Source: Brevundimonas sp. UBA6550 (GTDB lineage Bacteria; Pseudomonadota; Alphaproteobacteria; Caulobacterales; Caulobacteraceae). Taken from it: DNA of 64,000 nt. Numbering within the stretch: the first letter of the stretch is position 1; each line of letters opens with the position of its first letter. The stretch spans positions 34,646 to 98,645 of the forward strand of contig NZ_DJKE01000010.1 in NCBI RefSeq assembly GCF_002434505.1. The letters are read 5' to 3'. The notes below the pieces were generated by a model. That model was not told where the DNA came from and ran no database searches. It was given only the letters and a program-made list of their open reading frames with translations. The translations under genes were made by a program, and so were the position numbers. Of this stretch, positions 60,307-64,000 are shown one piece after another.

Positions 60307-62487
60307 TCAGCTCGCAAGCTTGAGGTCGGGGCGGGCCGCGTTGCGGCGCATGTCGGCGACAAGGACGTCGACATCGAGGATCAGGGCGACGCGGCCGTCG
60401 CCCAGGATGGTGGCGGCGGCGACGCCATCCACCTGCTGGTAGTTGGTCTCCAGGCTCTTGATGACGACCTGGCGCTGGCCCTGGATCGCCTCGAACAGCA
60501 GGGCTGCCTGCTGGCCGCCCTCGGTCTCGACCACCACGGCGACGCCGCCGGTGGGATCTATGGGCGTGCCGCTGAAGCCCATGACGAAGGCCACGTCGAT
60601 CAGCGGCAGGAAGCGGTCGCGGAAGCGGATGACCGGATCGACCCCGCCGACATGATGCAGATCGACGGCCTGGGGCGTCAGGCTTTCGACGATGGCCGGC
60701 AGCGGCGCGATCAGGGTCTGTTCGGCGGCGGTGACGACCATCCCGTCCATCACCGCCAGGGTCAGCGGCAGGCTGAGGGTGAAGGTCGAGCCCTTGCCCG
60801 GAACCGAGCTGATGGAAATGCGGCCGCCCAGGGCCTGAATGGAACGTTTGACCACGTCCATGCCCACGCCCCGGCCCGAGATGTCGGACACCACGGCGGC
60901 GGTTGAGAAGCCAGGCGCGAAGATCAGATTGTCGATCTGCTCGTCGCTGAGCGCGGCGTCGGGCGCGATCAGCCCCTTGTCCACGGCGATCTTCTTGACG
61001 CGCTCGCGGTTGATGCCGCGCCCATCGTCGGAAATCTCGATCACGATCCGGCCCGAGCGGTGCAGGGCGGCCAGGCGCACGGTTCCCTCGGCCGACTTGC
61101 CGGCGGCGACGCGCTCCTCGGGCGTTTCCAGCCCGTGGTCGATGGCGTTGCGCAGCATGTGGGTGATCGGCTCGGCCAGGCGTTCGACCACGGTCTTGTC
61201 GACCTCGGTGTCCTCGCCCGCCGTGACCAGGCGAACCTGTTTGGAGACCATGTCCGCGACCTCGCGGACCAGGCGCGGCATCCGCTGGAACACCGACTTC
61301 ACCGGCTGGGCGCGGATGGCCATGACGCTGTCCTGGATCTCGCGCGTCAGAAGCTCCAGATCCTCCATGCCGAGCGCGATGCCCGACGACCGCGCCAGGC
61401 CGCTTTCCAGCACGCGCTGGGACAGCATGGCCTGCTGGATGACCAGTTCGCCCACGACGTTGATCAGGCGATCCACCCGATCCAGATCCACCCTGATCGT
61501 GACGGGCGCGGCGGCCGAGGCGGCGGGCGTCGCCGTCGGCATGGCGGCCGGGACCGCCGCCGGTTCAGGCGCAGGCGCGGGCGCCGCTTCCGGGGCGATG
61601 TCAGCGACAGCGCCGGTGGCGCGCGCCAGCAGGGCGGCGATGTCCAGATCGTCGCCGGCGGGCAGTATCGCGGCCGGCTCGTCCTCAAAGACAAGGGCGG
61701 CGTCGGCGCAGACATCTGACGCCTGGCCCAGCGGCGTGATGGTCAGGTCGCAGTCGCTTTCCACAAAGTCGAACACCTCGCGCACGGCAGCCTCGTCCAC
61801 ATCGGCCGACAGGTCGATGGTCCAGGTCAGGCAGCCTTCCTCGACCGACAGGGCGTCGAGCGTGGGAACCGCGCTGTCGTCCAGGCGGACTTGGGTCGGG
61901 CCCAGACGTCCCAGTTCGCGCAACAGCAGGCCCGCCTCGTTGGCGTTGGCGTACATCCGCCCCATCGGCTTGAACACGATGCGCCACCCGGCGGGGGCGG
62001 CGTCCAGGGGCGCGGCGGGTTCGTCCAGCGCCATGTCAAAGGCCATGGGGGTGAAGTCGAAGTCGTCGTCTTCCTCCATGACGGGCGGCGGAGCCTCGCC
62101 GCCATGCGTCAGGACTTCCAGTTCGGCGACCAGGGCGGCCGAGCGCGCCTCGTCCACCGGCGGGACCAGTCCCTGGGCGGCCTGGATATGGTCGGCCAGC
62201 ACGTCGGAGGCGCGCAGCAGGGTCTTGATCGTGACGGCGTCGCAGGGTTTGCGGCCCGCGCGCAGTTCGTCCATCAGCGTCTCGAAGACATGGGCGAACC
62301 GGACCAGCGCCTCCAGCCCGAAGGCGCCCGCGCCGCCCTTGACGGAGTGGACGGCGCGGAAGACGGCGTTGATCGTCTCCAGGTCCGTCTGGCCCTGCTC
62401 GAGCAGCATCAGCTTGGCCTCCAGATCCGCGAGCAATTCGTCGCACTCCTGGAAGAAGGTGGCTTTGATGGCTTCGAAGGCGTCCAT
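60307..62487 (-). CDS. cheA: Chemotaxis histidine kinase CheA
   Basis: A 726-residue kinase. P1 HPt domain with His47 (AVFRAVHSVKGGAGAFG), a P2-like CheY/CheB-binding region around 150-260, Ala/Pro-rich linker near 290-330, P3 dimerisation with VVGELVIQQAMLSQRV, P4 ATPase with HMLRNAIDHGLETPEER, ISDDGRGINRE and SDISGRGVGMDVVKRSI, and P5 CheW-like domain (ALLFEAIQGQRQVVIKSL). All conserved residues seem present. It phosphorylates CheY proteins and CheB. Confidence 0.96.
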   Translation of the reverse strand: MDAFEAIKATFFQECDELLADLEAKLMLLEQGQTDLETINAVFRAVHSVKGGAGAFGLEALVRFAHVFETLMDELRAGRKPCDAVTIKTLLRASDVLADHIQAAQGLVPPVDEARSAALVAELEVLTHGGEAPPPVMEEDDDFDFTPMAFDMALDEPAAPLDAAPAGWRIVFKPMGRMYANANEAGLLLRELGRLGPTQVRLDDSAVPTLDALSVEEGCLTWTIDLSADVDEAAVREVFDFVESDCDLTITPLGQASDVCADAALVFEDEPAAILPAGDDLDIAALLARATGAVADIAPEAAPAPAPEPAAVPAAMPTATPAASAAAPVTIRVDLDRVDRLINVVGELVIQQAMLSQRVLESGLARSSGIALGMEDLELLTREIQDSVMAIRAQPVKSVFQRMPRLVREVADMVSKQVRLVTAGEDTEVDKTVVERLAEPITHMLRNAIDHGLETPEERVAAGKSAEGTVRLAALHRSGRIVIEISDDGRGINRERVKKIAVDKGLIAPDAALSDEQIDNLIFAPGFSTAAVVSDISGRGVGMDVVKRSIQALGGRISISSVPGKGSTFTLSLPLTLAVMDGMVVTAAEQTLIAPLPAIVESLTPQAVDLHHVGGVDPVIRFRDRFLPLIDVAFVMGFSGTPIDPTGGVAVVVETEGGQQAALLFEAIQGQRQVVIKSLETNYQQVDGVAAATILGDGRVALILDVDVLVADMRRNAARPDLKLAS

Positions 62488-62514
62488 TAGGTGCGGGTCC
62501 GGCGGGCTTTTCGA

Positions 62515-62880
62515 TCAGGCCGCGACGCGGCGAACGGCGTCGACCAGCTTTGCGGGGTCGAAGGGTTTGACGATCCAGCCGGTGGCGCCCGCGGCGCGGG
62601 CGCGCGCCTTCTTCTCCACGTCGCTTTCGGTGGTCAGGACCAGGACGGGCGTGGCGCGGTGGTTCGGATCGGCGCGCACGCCCTCGATCACACCGAAACC
62701 GTCCATGCGCGGCATGTTGATGTCGGTGATGACGACGTCGGCGCCCCGCGCGGCCAGGGTCTCCAGACCGTCGATGCCGTCCACGGCCTGGATCACGGTG
62801 TAGCCCGCATCCTCCAGCGCCATCAGCAGCATGTCGCGCATGGTGCGCGAATCGTCGATGGTCAGAACGGTCTTGGTCAC
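62515..62880 (-). CDS. cheYI: Response regulator CheYI
   Basis: A 121-residue receiver with all conserved residues: LTIDDSRTMRDML, phosphoacceptor in VVITDINMPRMDG, Thr in VLVLTTESD and Lys in WIVKPFDPAK. Starts with GTG 62880, overlapping the cheX stop (GTGA); longer open frame to 63021 is cheX sequence in another frame. In Caulobacter this is the first CheY of the operon. Confidence 0.92.
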   Translation of the reverse strand: MTKTVLTIDDSRTMRDMLLMALEDAGYTVIQAVDGIDGLETLAARGADVVITDINMPRMDGFGVIEGVRADPNHRATPVLVLTTESDVEKKARARAAGATGWIVKPFDPAKLVDAVRRVAA

Positions 62881-63152
62881 GCTTGAGCCCCCTCGGTGAT
62901 CAGATCGGGCGCGCCGAACGCGGCCCATTGTTCGCTCCAAGCCTGCGACACAGAACCTAACCTTAGGTTGACGCCATCGACGGCCCAGGTCCGGGCGGCC
63001 GAAAGCAGGACCTGAAGGCACAGGCCGCCCAGGCGCTGGACGCCCGAGGCGTCCAGCACCAGATCGTGGCCGCGCCGCGCCAGAAGCTCGACCTTCAGCG
63101 GCGCGGCCGCTTTCAGGTCCAGAATGTCGGGAAGGATCAGGGTGTCGGGCAT
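62877..63152 (-). CDS. cheX: STAS-domain protein in the cheX position
   Basis: A 91-residue STAS-like protein. PDILDLKAAAPLKVELLARR and LVLDASGVQRLGGLCLQVLL fit the anti-anti-sigma-factor/STAS fold (the DxSG motif being DASGV). In Caulobacter the gene between mcpA and cheYI is called cheX; it is not the CheX phosphatase family. ATG 63152 overlaps the mcpA stop by one base. Role in chemotaxis unknown. Confidence 0.8.
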   Translation of the reverse strand: MPDTLILPDILDLKAAAPLKVELLARRGHDLVLDASGVQRLGGLCLQVLLSAARTWAVDGVNLRLGSVSQAWSEQWAAFGAPDLITEGAQA

Positions 63153-64000
63153 CAGAACTCCTCCCATCCGTCTTCGGTGGGCGCGGGTTGCGGCTTCAGG
63201 GCGGCGCCGCCGCGTCCCAGAGTCTTCAGCGCGGCGACCATGCGGCTGGGCGCGGACGCGGCGGATGCGCGCGGCGGCGCGGCCGGGGCCGTCCGCGACA
63301 GGCTTTCTCCGACGCGGAACCGCCCCACCGAGGCCTGCAGGCTTTCCGCCTCCTGGGCCAGGGAGTGGCTGGCGGCGGTGGACTGTTCGACCATGGCGGC
63401 GTTCTGCTGGGTGACCTGATCCATCTGGTTCACCGCCTTATTGACCTGGGCCAGGCCGACGGCCTGCTCCTGGGCCGAGGCGGCGATTTCGGTGACCAGG
63501 CTGTCGATCTCGGCGACCCGGTCCACGATCCGTTGCAGGGCCTCGCCGGTTTCCCCGACCAGTTTCACTCCGGCGCCGACCTGGCCCGTCGAGGCCGAGA
63601 TAAGGGTCTTGATCTCCTTGGCCGCCTCGGCAGAGCGCTGAGCCAGGGCGCGAACCTCGGAGGCGACGACGGCGAAGCCGCGACCGGCGTCCCCGGCCCG
63701 CGCCGCCTCCACTCCCGCGTTCAGGGCCAGAAGGTTGGTCTGGAAGGCGATCTCGTCGATCACCCCGATGATCTGGCCGATCTGCGAGGACGAGGTCTCG
63801 ATGGCCGTCATGGCGGAGACGGCGTCACGCACCACCACGCCGCTCTTTTCGGCGTCGCCGCGTGCGGCCTGGACGACATCCGACGCCTGACGCGCGCCCG
63901 AGGCGGTCTTGTTCACCGTGGCGGTGATCTGATCCAGCGCGGCGGCGGTCTCTTCCAGGCTGGCGGCCTGTTGTTCGGTGCGGCGCGACAGGTCGTCGGC
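63152..64000 (-). CDS. mcpA: Methyl-accepting chemotaxis protein McpA (5' end beyond window)
   Basis: C-terminal part of a chemoreceptor; only the cytoplasmic signalling region is visible. The hairpin tip [20 protein letters not shown] then [20 protein letters not shown] is conserved across MCPs, with methylation helices on both sides. The protein ends with a flexible tail and GWEEF, a CheR/CheB-docking-like pentapeptide. The sensor domain is outside. First gene of the chemotaxis operon. Confidence 0.93.
   Translation of the reverse strand, partial: ADDLSRRTEQQAASLEETAAALDQITATVNKTASGARQASDVVQAARGDAEKSGVVVRDAVSAMTAIETSSSQIGQIIGVIDEIAFQTNLLALNAGVEAARAGDAGRGFAVVASEVRALAQRSAEAAKEIKTLISASTGQVGAGVKLVGETGEALQRIVDRVAEIDSLVTEIAASAQEQAVGLAQVNKAVNQMDQVTQQNAAMVEQSTAASHSLAQEAESLQASVGRFRVGESLSRTAPAAPPRASAASAPSRMVAALKTLGRGGAALKPQPAPTEDGWEEF

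Noticed and set aside
62877..63152. CheX phosphatase of the CheC/CheX/FliY family
   Set aside because: The sequence is STAS-like with a DASGV motif and is too short; only the locus name cheX fits.

Overview
The window is GC-rich chromosomal DNA from an alphaproteobacterium, most likely a member of the Caulobacteraceae and probably Brevundimonas-like. The support is gene order and family membership: a chemotaxis operon with the Caulobacter layout mcpA-cheX-cheYI-cheA-cheW-cheR-cheB-cheYII-cheD-cheU-cheYIII-cheE, an FzlA-type division GST, an ftsE-ftsX-ydcF-plsC operon, and palindromic intergenic repeats of the kind common in this group. The genus is an inference.

Layout. 1-6.9 kb: trpB (cut by the window edge) and trpF behind a Phd/PIN toxin-antitoxin pair, then rsuA-like, rsmC-like, uppP, a cation efflux gene and fzlA. 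6.9-16 kb: a divergent GIY-YIG/DUF2239 pair, queG, an FKBP lipoprotein overlapping threonine dehydratase, small lipoprotein and membrane genes, rpmA/rplU, hpt and a zinc-ribbon protein. 15.7-19.5 kb: ftsEX-ydcF-plsC and a frameshifted mipA-like gene. 19.5-25.8 kb: hisC, a chorismate-mutase-like gene, DUF2125, ybaK and a DinG-like helicase. 25.8-30.5 kb: a second Phd/PIN pair translationally coupled to a ligase-associated Lhr-type helicase and PdeM, then a frameshifted vanZ-like gene. 30.5-32.3 kb: a sorbosone-dehydrogenase-like lipoprotein and a DUF2231 membrane protein.

The most interesting locus is 32.76-39.34 kb. It is a compact four-gene operon: a TonB-dependent receptor, a CobN-like giant chelatase subunit with its own signal peptide and C-terminal anchor, an ExbB/TolQ-like protein and a DUF2149 protein with an ExbD-like membrane helix. 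This is the architecture of the Bacteroidetes hmuR-S-U-V haem-uptake/dechelatase genes, here in an alphaproteobacterium and without recognisable hmuY or hmuT. The likely role is capture of a metallated tetrapyrrole (haem or a corrinoid) and metal removal in the periplasm, energised by a dedicated proton channel.

From 39.7 to 54.0 kb lies an accessory catabolic island. A divergent LysR regulator faces aldehyde dehydrogenase, a TPP-dependent lyase/decarboxylase, a CoA transferase and a CitE-like lyase, followed by a large TonB receptor, a ThuA-like lipoprotein, a PQQ dehydrogenase, an MFS permease and a cytochrome c lipoprotein. The substrate is unknown. A broken kdgK/lysR fusion scar and a tRNA-Arg(CCU) mark the border with the core chemotaxis operon (55.6-64 kb), which leaves the window inside mcpA.
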